Origin: Flagellimonas sediminis
GTDB lineage: Bacteria > Bacteroidota > Bacteroidia > Flavobacteriales > Flavobacteriaceae
Length of the DNA: 64,000 bases
NCBI RefSeq assembly: GCF_010500845.1
Contig: NZ_JAAAMI010000010.1
Location: 62,001 to 126,000, forward strand
Direction: 5' to 3'
Shown: in pieces, positions 1 to 8,650 of the stretch
Layout of the letters: each line of letters opens with the position of its first letter
Position numbering within the stretch: position 1 is the first letter of the stretch
Translations under genes and position numbers: made by a program
The notes under the pieces: generated by a model
What the model was told of the DNA's origin: nothing
The model's input: only the letters and a program-made list of their open reading frames with translations
The model's database searches: none

Positions 1-869
1 CTGTCCGAACCCCATGCAATTTCTTCTTCCCCAAAATAGGTGGCGATGAGCATAATGGTCTGCACTGCCATACTGTAGACGAAGAAGGCGCCCAAGTAGC
101 GTTTCAGTCGGACATTCTCGCCCAACTGATGCCACACAGTTCTCAGTTCCTTGAACCCGTTCAAAATGATATGTTGTCTTGCCCCTTCCCTTTTGTAGCC
201 TTTGGGAAGATTGGCAAAAGTGTACTGGCTAAAAAGTATCCACCAGATGCCAACGGAAATAAAGGAGTATTTCATGGCCTTGATCTCGGCGACCTCACCG
301 TCATTGGTAATACCGAACACATCGGGTCTCATGACCATCGCCAGATTGAAGACCAACAAAATGACACTGCCAATATATCCGAGGGAAAAACCCTTGGCAC
401 TGATCCGATCTTGTTGTTCAGGATAGGCAATATCCGGCAAATAGGAATTGTTGATGGCAAAACTTACCCAAAACCCGACCAATCCGAAGAAATAACAAAT
501 AAGTCCGAAGTAGATGTTCTCCAAGGAAAACCAATACAGCCCAATGCAGGAAACCGCTCCCAGATAACAGAAGAATTTCAAAAACTTTCTCTTGTTGCCC
601 AAATAATCAGCAATACCGGAAACCAATGGGGTTACGATGGCAATAAAGACGAATGCCAAGGAAGTAACGTAACTGATCAAGGGGGCGCGGGCAATCTCAC
701 CGCCAAAAATGGTCACCTTCTCAATTCCGGACACCCGAAAAAGAGCACCATAAAAAATGGGGAATATGGCCGATGAAATCACGAGGCTATAAACAGAATT
801 GGCCCAATCGTAAAACGCCCAAGCGTTCAATAATTTTTTGGTACCCTTTAATGCCAAAGCCTGTTCCAT
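1..869 (-). CDS. MFS transporter, UMF1/Atg22-like (C-terminus outside window)
   Basis: Reading from the ATG at 869, the protein begins MEQALALKGTKKLLNAWAFY and continues with DWANSVYSLV, the N-terminal signature of UMF1-type major facilitator transporters. At least seven hydrophobic segments follow before the window edge, so about 289 residues are visible and the C-terminal part is missing. The substrate cannot be read from sequence. It lies 118 bases downstream of the M48 protease and on the same strand as GlgB and the GH31 alpha-glucosidase, so a role in oligosaccharide or maltodextrin handling is a reasonable but unproven inference. Confidence 0.8.
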   Translation of the reverse strand, partial: MEQALALKGTKKLLNAWAFYDWANSVYSLVISSAIFPIFYGALFRVSGIEKVTIFGGEIARAPLISYVTSLAFVFIAIVTPLVSGIADYLGNKRKFLKFFCYLGAVSCIGLYWFSLENIYFGLICYFFGLVGFWVSFAINNSYLPDIAYPEQQDRISAKGFSLGYIGSVILLVFNLAMVMRPDVFGITNDGEVAEIKAMKYSFISVGIWWILFSQYTFANLPKGYKREGARQHIILNGFKELRTVWHQLGENVRLKRYLGAFFVYSMAVQTIMLIATYFGEEEIAWGSD

Positions 870-884
870 ATGTAGTGGTTTAAA

Positions 885-965
885 AGAAAAATGTCATTTC
901 GAACCATCATTCGAAAAATCTAATTTCGGGGCATCAGATTTCTCGTTTTCTCGAAATGACATTCT
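885..965. repeat. REP-like inverted repeat between MFS and M48 genes
   Basis: A perfect 13-base inverted repeat, AATGTCATTTCGA at 890-902 and TCGAAATGACATT at 951-963, encloses 48 bases. The arms resemble a GTCATTTCGA palindromic extragenic element that I recall as common in flavobacterial intergenic regions. The interior looks degenerate. It fills most of the gap between two same-strand genes and could end or attenuate transcription from the protease into the transporter. Confidence 0.55.
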
Positions 966-987
966 CTGTTTTTTGCTTGTTTTCAAC

Positions 988-1797
988 TTATTTGAACGAG
1001 GTTACCCCAAATTTTCTAGCTTCCTGTTTTGCGGCTGGGGCCCAAGCGGTCAAATTACTGATCCTGGTATCGTTGGAGGGGTGTGTACTCAAAAATTCCG
1101 GTGGTGCCTGCCCACCGGATTGGGCCTTCATACGCTCCCACAATCTGGCCGCCTCATCCGGATTATAACCTGCGATGGCCATGATCTGCAACCCAATTCG
1201 GTCTGCTTCTGTTTCATGGCTTCTACTAAAGGGCAACATAACACCAACGGTTGAACCTAGACCATAAGCGGTGTTGAACATGTTTCTTTTCTCAGGATCC
1301 TGAATGGCAACATTCCCTGCAACCGCCCCAATTTGTTGAATCATTCCAGCACTCATCCGTTGTGCCCCATGGTCAGCCAAAGCGTGCGCCACCTCATGGC
1401 CCATCACCACGGCTACACCTGTTTCATTCTGGGTGATGGGCAAAATGCCCGTGTAGACCACAATCTTGCCCCCTGGCATACACCAAGCGTTGACCGTCTC
1501 GTCCTGTACCAAATTGTATTCCCATTGGTAGTCTTTCAAATATCCGGGATACCCATTGGCATCCAACCAGCGTTCTGCTGCGGATGCGATCCGTTGTCCA
1601 ACTCTCGTGATCATTTGGGCATCCGTAGTCCCTTTTACCACTTTGTTTTCGTTCAAAAACTGGTCATACTGGGCAAATGCCATGGGAAACATTTGACTGT
1701 TCGAATAAAAATTCAACGTGCTCTTTCCCGTAAACGGATTGGTTTTACAGGAAGCAACGGCCAAAAATATTGCGATAGAAAGAACTAACCTTTTCAT
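988..1797 (-). CDS. M48-family metalloprotease, lipoprotein
   Basis: 269 residues. A short signal peptide ends in a lipobox with Cys17, so the protein should be lipid-anchored in the envelope. The zinc site is HEVAH at residues 134-138, and the downstream EXXXD motif (E195-TEA-D199) supplies the third ligand, as in BepA/Oma1-type M48 peptidases. The size fits the short M48 lipoproteins, which lack the long TPR tail of BepA. Role by family: envelope protein quality control. It starts 39 bases after the GH31 gene and may be cotranscribed with it, but nothing in the protein suggests a carbohydrate role. Confidence 0.9.
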   Translation of the reverse strand: MKRLVLSIAIFLAVASCKTNPFTGKSTLNFYSNSQMFPMAFAQYDQFLNENKVVKGTTDAQMITRVGQRIASAAERWLDANGYPGYLKDYQWEYNLVQDETVNAWCMPGGKIVVYTGILPITQNETGVAVVMGHEVAHALADHGAQRMSAGMIQQIGAVAGNVAIQDPEKRNMFNTAYGLGSTVGVMLPFSRSHETEADRIGLQIMAIAGYNPDEAARLWERMKAQSGGQAPPEFLSTHPSNDTRISNLTAWAPAAKQEARKFGVTSFK

Positions 1798-1836
1798 ATT
1801 ATTAACAGTGTTTAGTACAAGTAAAGTACAAAAAAT

Positions 1837-4236
1837 TTATTTTCCGATAATGTGGAGTTCGGTGAAATCCTTACTGACCTCAATGGAATTGTTTCCGTTC
1901 AATTTGATATCCTTTAAGTCCACTTCCTCGTTGTCCAACTCCACAGTACCAATGATAAAAGGCAATCCGTGAAGGGTCAATTTGAATTTATCGTATGGGG
2001 TGATGTAGTTACCGTCCTTGAACTGTTGTATGATCAATTCATTGCCCTTACCGGTCAATCGGAACCTACGAAGACTGTATCTTCCCTTTTTGTAATCGTA
2101 CCCGTCTTGTTGGTCTTCGTACACAATGGAATTTTCATTGCCTTCCTTGTAGTACACATCAAGACCCAACTCGGTAATGGTCTTTTCCCCCACATATTGT
2201 TGTACCGGGTATTTAGGGATCATCGCACCGGCCTTTACATACAACGGCACCCTGTGGATCTCGGCGGGAACCCAACGTTCCATTCCCCCGGAAACCAATT
2301 CATCGGTCCAATAATTGTACCAATCGCCTTTAGGGAAGTACATTCTTCTTCCTTGGGCATTGGGTTCCTGTACCGGACATACCAACATTTGCTCCCCGAA
2401 AAGGAACTCGTCCGTACGGAAATGGGTCTGTTGATCTTCCTGGTCATAGAACACCAAAGATTGTAGCATGGGCATTCCATCTTTGATGTATTTGTAAAAC
2501 ATGGTGTATAGGTAAGGTAACAATTGGTACCTCAACTCAATAAACTCCTTTACGATGCCCGTAATCTCTTCTCCAAAAGACCAAGGCTCTTGATCGCCAT
2601 GATCCCCACTGGAATGCACCCGACAAAACGGATGAAAAATGGCCAACTGGATCCAACGCGCAAACAATTCGCCGTTCGGTTGTTCGGCAAAACCACCAAT
2701 ATCGGACCCTACAAAGGAATAGCCACTCATACACATACGCTGCATCTGCACGTTGGCGATCCAAAGGTGCTCCCAAGTGGCCACGTTATCCCCCGTCCAG
2801 GTAGCACAATAGCGCTGTGTTCCTGCATAAGCGGCACGTGTAAGCACGAAGGGCCTACGGGGAAAGGTAAATTTTTTAACCCCTTCGTAAGTGGCCCTGA
2901 CCATTTGCATTCCATAAACGTTATGTGCTTTTCTATGACTACATGGGTGACCGTCATAATCGTGACGAACGTCCAAATTGGCCGTCTTGGAGGGTACTTC
3001 CATCACGGCGGGCTCATTCATATCGTTCCAAACACCACGAACGCCCATACCGGCAATCATTTCTTTGTAGAGTCCGGCCCACCATTCGCGTACATCGGGA
3101 TCGGTAAAGTCCGGAAATTTGCATTCCCCCGGCCAAACTTTCCCTTTAAAATGGGGACCATCGGCCCTTCGGCAAAAAAATTCATTATCCATGGCCTGCT
3201 GGTATACCCAATAATCGCGGTCTATCTTGATCCCAGGATCGATCATGGTAATGACCTTAAAACCATCTTCCTCCATTTCCTGGATCATTTTCTTGGGATT
3301 TGGGAAGTAGCGGTTGTTCCAAGTGAAGCACCTAAAACCTTCCATGTAATCGATGTCCAGATAAATGGCGTCACAAGGTATTTGATGCTCCCTGAAAGAA
3401 GAGGCAATTTCCTTGACCTTGCTCTCTGGATAATAACTCCATTTGGATTGATGGAACCCAAGGGCCCACAATGGCGGAAGTTCCGGAACCCCGGTCAAAT
3501 CGGTATAGGATTCTACCACATGGCTCATTTTGGGACCGTAGAAAAAATAGTAGTTCATTTCCCCTCCATCGGCCCAAAAGCTGGTCACTGTTCTTTTCTC
3601 ATTGGCAAAATCAAAATAGGTACTGAAAGAATTATCGAAGAAAATACCGTAGGCTATGCCCTCCTTTAACCCAATGTAAAAAGGAATGGCCTTGTACAAA
3701 GGTTCCTGATCTTTACCATAGGCATAGGAATCCGTTACCCAGTTATTCACCCTTTTTCCTTTCAGGTTGGTATGGGAAGCCTTGTCCCCCATTCCGTAAT
3801 AGCTTTCGCCGGAATGACAGACTTTGCTCATCTTCACCACGTTTCCTCCGTAGTCAAAGTTCTCTTCCCAATGGAAGCCTAGTTCCTCGTCATTCAACAC
3901 CACATCCTTCAAATCGGTAATCTGGACCTTTAGGTCCGTTTTGTTCACATAAATCTTGATCTTGGAAGTGGTAATCACATACTCGGGAATTTCTTCCTTT
4001 ACTGTAAGTTCATTGTAACCCAAGTTCACATCCTCGCTGATCGCATAGGAAAAATCAGGCTCAAAAACGTATTCGGTTGCGTACCTAAATCGGACCACAC
4101 TGTCTCGAAGAATGGTTATCTGCAGGATAACCCCATTTTGGGTGGTGAAATATATCTTGTCGTTTTCTTGTTTAAAATCGACTATATGGTTGGGAAACTG
4201 GTTTCCTCTTCTCTCTATTTCCGTGTTGGTTATCAT
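1837..4236 (-). CDS. Glycoside hydrolase family 31 alpha-glucosidase
   Basis: 799 residues, typical for GH31. An N-terminal beta-sandwich (about 1-250) precedes the (beta/alpha)8 barrel. The nucleophile is D405 in the GVWNDMNEP motif and the likely acid/base is D483 in TWTGDN. SDIGGF, HQSKWSYYPE and an arginine-rich FRVHSSGD stretch are further GH31 landmarks. There is no signal peptide, so it probably acts in the cytoplasm, releasing glucose from alpha-glucan or maltodextrin ends. It sits directly downstream of glgB on the same strand. A 16-base perfect palindrome lies 74-89 bases upstream of its start. Exact linkage specificity cannot be told from sequence. Confidence 0.92.
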   Translation of the reverse strand: MITNTEIERRGNQFPNHIVDFKQENDKIYFTTQNGVILQITILRDSVVRFRYATEYVFEPDFSYAISEDVNLGYNELTVKEEIPEYVITTSKIKIYVNKTDLKVQITDLKDVVLNDEELGFHWEENFDYGGNVVKMSKVCHSGESYYGMGDKASHTNLKGKRVNNWVTDSYAYGKDQEPLYKAIPFYIGLKEGIAYGIFFDNSFSTYFDFANEKRTVTSFWADGGEMNYYFFYGPKMSHVVESYTDLTGVPELPPLWALGFHQSKWSYYPESKVKEIASSFREHQIPCDAIYLDIDYMEGFRCFTWNNRYFPNPKKMIQEMEEDGFKVITMIDPGIKIDRDYWVYQQAMDNEFFCRRADGPHFKGKVWPGECKFPDFTDPDVREWWAGLYKEMIAGMGVRGVWNDMNEPAVMEVPSKTANLDVRHDYDGHPCSHRKAHNVYGMQMVRATYEGVKKFTFPRRPFVLTRAAYAGTQRYCATWTGDNVATWEHLWIANVQMQRMCMSGYSFVGSDIGGFAEQPNGELFARWIQLAIFHPFCRVHSSGDHGDQEPWSFGEEITGIVKEFIELRYQLLPYLYTMFYKYIKDGMPMLQSLVFYDQEDQQTHFRTDEFLFGEQMLVCPVQEPNAQGRRMYFPKGDWYNYWTDELVSGGMERWVPAEIHRVPLYVKAGAMIPKYPVQQYVGEKTITELGLDVYYKEGNENSIVYEDQQDGYDYKKGRYSLRRFRLTGKGNELIIQQFKDGNYITPYDKFKLTLHGLPFIIGTVELDNEEVDLKDIKLNGNNSIEVSKDFTELHIIGK

Positions 4237-4309
4237 CTCTAGTCAGTTGAGGCTAACAAAAGAAACACATTAGCGTGAATAATGAAAAAGATGTTGTGAA
4301 CTTCAATGA

Positions 4310-4325
4310 ACTATAACGTTATAGT
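4310..4325. promoter_or_regulatory. Operator-like palindrome ACTATAACGTTATAGT
   Basis: A perfect 16-base palindrome with an AACGTT core lies in the 96-base gap between glgB (stop at 4333) and the GH31 start at 4236. A central CG is typical of LacI-family operators. It has no T-run and low GC, so it is a poor terminator. I infer a repressor or activator site controlling the alpha-glucosidase. Confidence 0.45.
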
Positions 4326-4332
4326 ATGTTGG

Positions 4333-6228
4333 TTACTTGTACACTACCACAGATAAAGGCGGTAATGTCATCACAACGGATTGATCATGGCCGTTCCAAG
4401 GTGTCTTTGCTGGTTTCATGGTTTTCTTGCCCATTCCACTGCCGGCATACCTTACATCATCACTGTTAAAGATCAATTTAAGGGCCGATGTCTTGGGTAC
4501 CCCTACCCTATAGCTCTCACGGGGAACAGGAGTAAAGTTACAGGCCACGATCAGGTCATCCTTGGGGTCGTTACCTTTTCTGATGAATGAGATGACCGCA
4601 TTTTCATGGTCGTTGTATTCGATCCACTGAAACCCATCAGGATTGAACTGTTTTTCATACAGGGCGGGATTGCTTTTGTACATTTTGTTCAGATCTTTTA
4701 AGGTTTCTTGTATCCCAGAATGGAATGCGTATTGAGTCAAGTGCCAATCCAAACTTTGCAAAAAATTCCACTCGGAAGATTGACCAAATTCACCTCCCAT
4801 GAAAAGCAGATTGGCCCCGGGGTGGGTAAACATGTATCCGAACATCAACCTAAGGTTGGCAAAACGCTGCCATTCGTCACCCGGCATACGGTACAACAGG
4901 GAATTCTTGCCATAGACCACCTCATCATGTGAGAGCGGCAACATAAAATTCTCAGTGAAGGCATAGGTTAAACTGAAGGTGATGTTGTTCAAATCGTAAG
5001 ACCGATAAATAGGTTCTTTTTTGAAGAACTCCAAGGTATCGTGCATCCAACCCATCATCCATTTCATACCGAAGCCCAAACCACCATAATGTACAGGTTT
5101 GGTTACACCGCTAAATGCAGTGGACTCCTCCGCAATGGTCTGTATTCCTTTAAAGCTGGCATACACTTCTTGGTTCATTTCCCTGAGGAAAGACATGGCT
5201 TCCAAGTTCTCGTTGTTGCCATACATGTTGGGTTCCCATTCACCATCTTCCCTGGAATAATCCAAGTATAGCATAGAGGCAACGGCATCTACCCGTAATC
5301 CATCCACATGGTATTGATCCAACCAAAAAACAGCATTACTGATCAAGAAGGCCCGAACTTCGTTCCTTCCATAATTGAAGATGAGGCTTTTCCAATCGGG
5401 ATGGTACCCCCTTCGTCTATCGGGATGTTCATACAGATGGGAACCATCAAAATAGCCCAAACCGTGTGCATCCTCAGGAAAATGGGACGGAACCCAATCC
5501 AAGATCACACCAATGCCCTTTTGATGGAATTTATCCACCAGAACTTTAAAATCCTCCGGTTTCCCAAATCGGGAGGTAGGCGCAAAGTAGCCCGTGAGCT
5601 GATACCCCCAAGAAGGATCGTACGGATATTCCATAACGGGCATGAACTCCACATGGGTAAAGCCCATTTCATCCACATAGCTGACCAGCTCGTCCGCCAT
5701 TTCCAAATAGGTGAGCGACTCCCAGCCATGCTTTTTCTTCCAAGAACCCAAATGCACTTCGTAAACGGAATAAGGCTTGTCCAAGCCATTTTTATCCTCA
5801 CGGGTGTCCATCCAGTCTTGGTCCTTCCATTTATAGGGAGCATCCCAAACCAATGAAGCGGTGTTGGGTGGTAACTCGCAAAACCGAGCAAAAGGATCGG
5901 CCTTTTCTGTCCAAATATCATTGTTGTTTGAATGAATCTTGTATTTGTATTTGGTACCTTTATCGACGTCAGGAATAAAACCTTCCCAAATGCCACTGCT
6001 ATCCCAACGCACATAGAGCTCGTGTTCTCCTGCATTCCAATAATTAAAGTCCCCAATGACACTAACCGACTTGGCGGACGGTGCCCAAACTGCAAAATAG
6101 GTGCCTTTTACCCCATTGACCTCGGTAAGGTGTGATCCCAACTTGTTGTACAATCTAAAATGCTTACCAGCCTTAAAAAGGTTGATATCAAAATCAGTAA
6201 AAAAACTATGTGGAACTACCGTGGACAT
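4333..6228 (-). CDS. glgB: 1,4-alpha-glucan branching enzyme
   Basis: GH13 branching enzyme of about 631 residues. I choose the ATG at 6228 (MSTVVPHSFF) because the 20 codons before it look like leader sequence. A CBM48-type N-terminal domain comes first, then the catalytic barrel. The nucleophile is D314 in VDGLRVDAVASM, the acid/base is E367 in TIAEESTAF, and the transition-state aspartate is D435 in LPLSHDEVVYGKNS. It introduces alpha-1,6 branches into glycogen-like glucan in the cytoplasm. No glgA, glgC or glgP is visible nearby. It is followed by the GH31 alpha-glucosidase, suggesting coordinated storage-glucan turnover. Confidence 0.95.
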   Translation of the reverse strand: MSTVVPHSFFTDFDINLFKAGKHFRLYNKLGSHLTEVNGVKGTYFAVWAPSAKSVSVIGDFNYWNAGEHELYVRWDSSGIWEGFIPDVDKGTKYKYKIHSNNNDIWTEKADPFARFCELPPNTASLVWDAPYKWKDQDWMDTREDKNGLDKPYSVYEVHLGSWKKKHGWESLTYLEMADELVSYVDEMGFTHVEFMPVMEYPYDPSWGYQLTGYFAPTSRFGKPEDFKVLVDKFHQKGIGVILDWVPSHFPEDAHGLGYFDGSHLYEHPDRRRGYHPDWKSLIFNYGRNEVRAFLISNAVFWLDQYHVDGLRVDAVASMLYLDYSREDGEWEPNMYGNNENLEAMSFLREMNQEVYASFKGIQTIAEESTAFSGVTKPVHYGGLGFGMKWMMGWMHDTLEFFKKEPIYRSYDLNNITFSLTYAFTENFMLPLSHDEVVYGKNSLLYRMPGDEWQRFANLRLMFGYMFTHPGANLLFMGGEFGQSSEWNFLQSLDWHLTQYAFHSGIQETLKDLNKMYKSNPALYEKQFNPDGFQWIEYNDHENAVISFIRKGNDPKDDLIVACNFTPVPRESYRVGVPKTSALKLIFNSDDVRYAGSGMGKKTMKPAKTPWNGHDQSVVMTLPPLSVVVYK

Positions 6229-6389
6229 AAATGAGGGTTTAAGTTTTACAATAATACACATCTTTGGCCAAGAATTTGATATTGACAACTTCTTTGCCCA
6301 TTAAAACAACATTTTTTAAAAATTGGAACGCTTTTTGATTTTCTTGCAGAGACAAACAAAAAATGAAGACAAATCAAAAATCCAAAATC

Positions 6390-6968
6390 ATGAATAAATT
6401 TAGTACAATTTTCGGGGCGATTATAGTATTGTTAACTGTAGCCTGTGAAGGTCCGCAAGGCCCTCCCGGATATGACGGACTTGATGGCTTGGACGGACTT
6501 GACGGTCAAGACGGTATTCAAGGTCAAGTGGTAGAAGTTGAAGGGGTAACCTTTGACTATGATGCCGGTTCCAACCTTTTCAGCACCTTGATCAATTTTT
6601 CCGACGTCACTGATTTTGAAGTGTTCGAATCCGATGCCGTTTTGGTCTACCGTCATGATGGTTTGATCGACCTTTCCGATGGTTCCACTGCTGATGCCTG
6701 GAGCCAATTGCCGCAGAATTTCTTCTTGCCAGAAGGCACCATGCAATATGTGTTTGCCCACACTTTTGTGGATTTGGAACTGTTCATAGACGGTAATTTT
6801 GACCTTTCCGGTTTGGACACCGGGTTTACCGACAACCAAATTTTCAGGATTGTGTTCATACCCAGCGAATATGCCACATCATCCAAGTTGGACACCTCCA
6901 AAATTGAAAACGTAATGTCTGCCTTGGGCATTAAAGAAGATAAAGTATTGAAATTGGATCTTAATTGA
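6390..6968 (+). CDS. Small lipoprotein with collagen-like GXY repeats
   Basis: About 192 residues from the ATG at 6390, which gives a compact lipoprotein signal ending LLTVAC. An in-frame ATG at 6363 adds nine polar residues and is less likely. Directly after the lipid-anchored Cys come about eight Gly-X-Y triplets (GPQ GPP GYD GLD GLD GLD GQD GIQ). A globular part with acidic beta-rich character follows. Similar proteins in Bacteroidota are annotated as collagen-like lipoproteins of unknown role. The triplets may form a short trimeric stalk lifting the globular domain off the membrane; that is inference. The gene is divergent from glgB and followed by a terminator. Confidence 0.8.
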   Translation: MNKFSTIFGAIIVLLTVACEGPQGPPGYDGLDGLDGLDGQDGIQGQVVEVEGVTFDYDAGSNLFSTLINFSDVTDFEVFESDAVLVYRHDGLIDLSDGSTADAWSQLPQNFFLPEGTMQYVFAHTFVDLELFIDGNFDLSGLDTGFTDNQIFRIVFIPSEYATSSKLDTSKIENVMSALGIKEDKVLKLDLN

Positions 6969-6989
6969 TTTCTTCAAAAATAGTACCTT

Positions 6990-7021
6990 AAAGTCTCATT
7001 GTTTTTCAGTGGGACTTTTTT
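6990..7021 (+). terminator. Rho-independent terminator after the collagen-like lipoprotein
   Basis: AAAGTCTCA (6990-6998) pairs with TGGGACTTT (7010-7018), with one G-T wobble, and runs into a T tract. It lies 22 bases past the stop codon. Confidence 0.7.
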
Positions 7022-7084
7022 GTTAAATAACATTTAATTCTGAAAGGATTGCCGGTTTAAACCGTCTACTTATAAAAACGAAAC

Positions 7085-7579
7085 ATGGGAAAAAGATTGC
7101 TATTGATGGTACTTGTGATTTTTATTGGCTGCAAGGGAACATCACAGGAAGAGAAAAAGGAAAATAAAAAAGAAACCGCTTTCAAGGTCAATAAAACGGA
7201 TGCAGAATGGCGAGCCGAATTGACCGACGCACAATATTATGTGCTTCGTAAAGAAGCTACGGAAAATGCCTTTTCCAGTAATCTGCTCAAAATCAAAACA
7301 AAAGGCACCTATGTTTGTGCAGGATGTGGCACGCCTGTTTTCCGAAGTGAATATAAATTCGATTCGGGTACCGGATGGCCCAGTTTTGATCGGGAAATTG
7401 AAGGAAACGTTGCCTATGACGTGGATTACAAGATCGGCGTGGCCCGGACAGAAGAGCATTGTGCCGTTTGCGGTGGGCATTTGGGCCATGTGTTCAATGA
7501 TGGGCCAAGAGAAACCACAGGAAAAAGACACTGTATTAACGGCGTAGCCCTTAACTTTATCCCTGACGGTAAAAATTAA
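7085..7579 (+). CDS. msrB: Peptide-methionine (R)-S-oxide reductase, lipoprotein form
   Basis: 164 residues. A lipoprotein signal ends FIGC (Cys16), so this copy should act in the envelope. A charged linker rich in Lys and Glu leads to the MsrB fold. Zinc ligands are C78, C81, C126 and C129, and the catalytic Cys is C150 in GKRHCIN. The usual recycling-Cys position in the SGxGWPSF motif is Thr here (GTGWPSF), unlike the paralogue immediately downstream. The enzyme reduces methionine-R-sulfoxide in damaged proteins. Only four bases separate it from the second msrB, so the two are surely cotranscribed. Confidence 0.93.
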   Translation: MGKRLLLMVLVIFIGCKGTSQEEKKENKKETAFKVNKTDAEWRAELTDAQYYVLRKEATENAFSSNLLKIKTKGTYVCAGCGTPVFRSEYKFDSGTGWPSFDREIEGNVAYDVDYKIGVARTEEHCAVCGGHLGHVFNDGPRETTGKRHCINGVALNFIPDGKN

Positions 7580-7583
7580 TTAG

Positions 7584-7988
7584 ATGGACAAAAAATATGG
7601 TGTTCAAAAATCCGAACAGGAATGGCAGGACCAGCTTTCCAGGGAGGAATATTATGTGCTGAGGCAGAAAGGGACAGAAAGACCCTTTACTGGTGAATAC
7701 AACCTACATTTTGAAAACGGCGACTACCATTGTAAGGCCTGTAATGCGAAGCTTTTTGAGAGTGACCATAAGTTTGAGAGCGGTTGTGGCTGGCCTTCTT
7801 TTGATCAAGCTGTTGAAGGTGCCATTGAGTACATCCGAGATACTTCACATGGCATGATCCGCACCGAAACGCTTTGTGCCAATTGTGGAAGCCATTTGGG
7901 CCATGTGTTCAATGATGGGCCAAGGGAAACCACGGGGCAACGCTATTGCATCAATTCGGTGAGTATCGGTTTCGACCCAAAAGATTGA
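7584..7988 (+). CDS. msrB: Peptide-methionine (R)-S-oxide reductase, cytosolic form
   Basis: 134 residues without a signal peptide. Zinc ligands are C50, C53, C98 and C101. The recycling Cys is C68 in SGCGWPSF and the catalytic Cys is C122 in GQRYCIN, so this copy has the full two-cysteine thioredoxin-recycled mechanism. It shares the GHVFNDGPRETTG block with the upstream lipoprotein copy, pointing to tandem duplication followed by relocation of one copy to the envelope. It is followed after six bases by the DUF1572 gene. Confidence 0.95.
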   Translation: MDKKYGVQKSEQEWQDQLSREEYYVLRQKGTERPFTGEYNLHFENGDYHCKACNAKLFESDHKFESGCGWPSFDQAVEGAIEYIRDTSHGMIRTETLCANCGSHLGHVFNDGPRETTGQRYCINSVSIGFDPKD

Positions 7989-7994
7989 TGGGTT

Positions 7995-8525
7995 ATGGAT
8001 TTTCAGGAAAATTATCTGGCAAACGTCAAATTTGAATTCCATCGGTACAAAGCATTGGGAGATAAAACCTTTGCTCAACTTTCCGAGAAAGAAATCCATT
8101 GGAAATATAATGAAGGGGACAATTCCATCGCCTTGATCGTTAAGCACATGATAGGCAACATGTTGAGTAGATGGACCCATTTTTTGATCGAGGATGGCGA
8201 GAAATCCTGGCGCGACCGTGAAATGGAATTTGAAGACCCATACCCCTCTAAAAAAGAAATGCTTTTGGCCTGGGAAAAAGGCTGGCAATGCCTGTTCGCT
8301 GCTTTGGACAGTATAAATCCTTCCAACTTCGGGAACAAAATCACAATCCGTGGTCAGGAACACACCATAGTGGAGGCCATCAATAGGCAACTGGCACATT
8401 ATGCAAGCCATATAGGGCAAATAGTATTCTTGGGAAAAATGATAAAGGGAAAGGATTGGAACTCCCTATCCATACCCAAAGGAGGCTCCAAGGCCTTCAA
8501 CCAAAAGATGTTCGGTTCCCAGTAA
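7995..8525 (+). CDS. DUF1572 (DinB-like four-helix) protein
   Basis: 176 residues, predicted helical and cytosolic. Histidines placed as in DinB/YfiT-type metal sites occur in the KHMIGNM segment and in the RQLAHYASHIGQ segment near the C-terminus. Members of this superfamily include bacillithiol- or mycothiol-dependent transferases, and BshC is encoded elsewhere in this window. A thiol-transferase role is therefore possible but not shown. It is the last gene of the msrB unit. Confidence 0.8.
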   Translation: MDFQENYLANVKFEFHRYKALGDKTFAQLSEKEIHWKYNEGDNSIALIVKHMIGNMLSRWTHFLIEDGEKSWRDREMEFEDPYPSKKEMLLAWEKGWQCLFAALDSINPSNFGNKITIRGQEHTIVEAINRQLAHYASHIGQIVFLGKMIKGKDWNSLSIPKGGSKAFNQKMFGSQ

Positions 8526-8566
8526 AGCTGATTTCACAAACAAACGCATTTTTGGTTTTTTTCAAC

Positions 8567-8598
8567 TTGGGATTTGGAAATGGTTTTCCGTACTTTTG
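8567..8598 (+). promoter_or_regulatory. Bacteroidota-type promoter for lpdA
   Basis: TACTTTTG at 8591-8598 is a perfect TAnnTTTG -7 box. A TTG at 8567-8569 lies 21 bases upstream, within the 17-23 base range expected for the -33 element. The transcript would start near 8604, about 45 bases before the lpdA start. Confidence 0.6.
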
Positions 8599-8600
8599 CA

Positions 8601-8620
8601 CCTGCCAGCAATTAGGCAGG
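8601..8620 (+). other. Hairpin at the 5' end of the lpdA leader
   Basis: CCTGCC and GGCAGG form a perfect six-pair, GC-rich stem with an eight-base loop. It begins within a few bases of the predicted transcription start, so it would cap the lpdA mRNA. It could stabilise the transcript or be a protein site. Confidence 0.45.
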
Positions 8621-8650
8621 CTTCGAATCTAACAACTAAAATCAAGATCA

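Noticed and set aside
129..776. Open frame of 215 codons on the plus strand at the window start
   Set aside because: Antisense to the MFS transporter, whose minus-strand translation is clearly membrane-protein-like.
2524..3669. Long open frame of 381 codons on the plus strand
   Set aside because: It lies wholly antisense to the GH31 alpha-glucosidase, whose catalytic motifs are intact, and has no recognisable domain.
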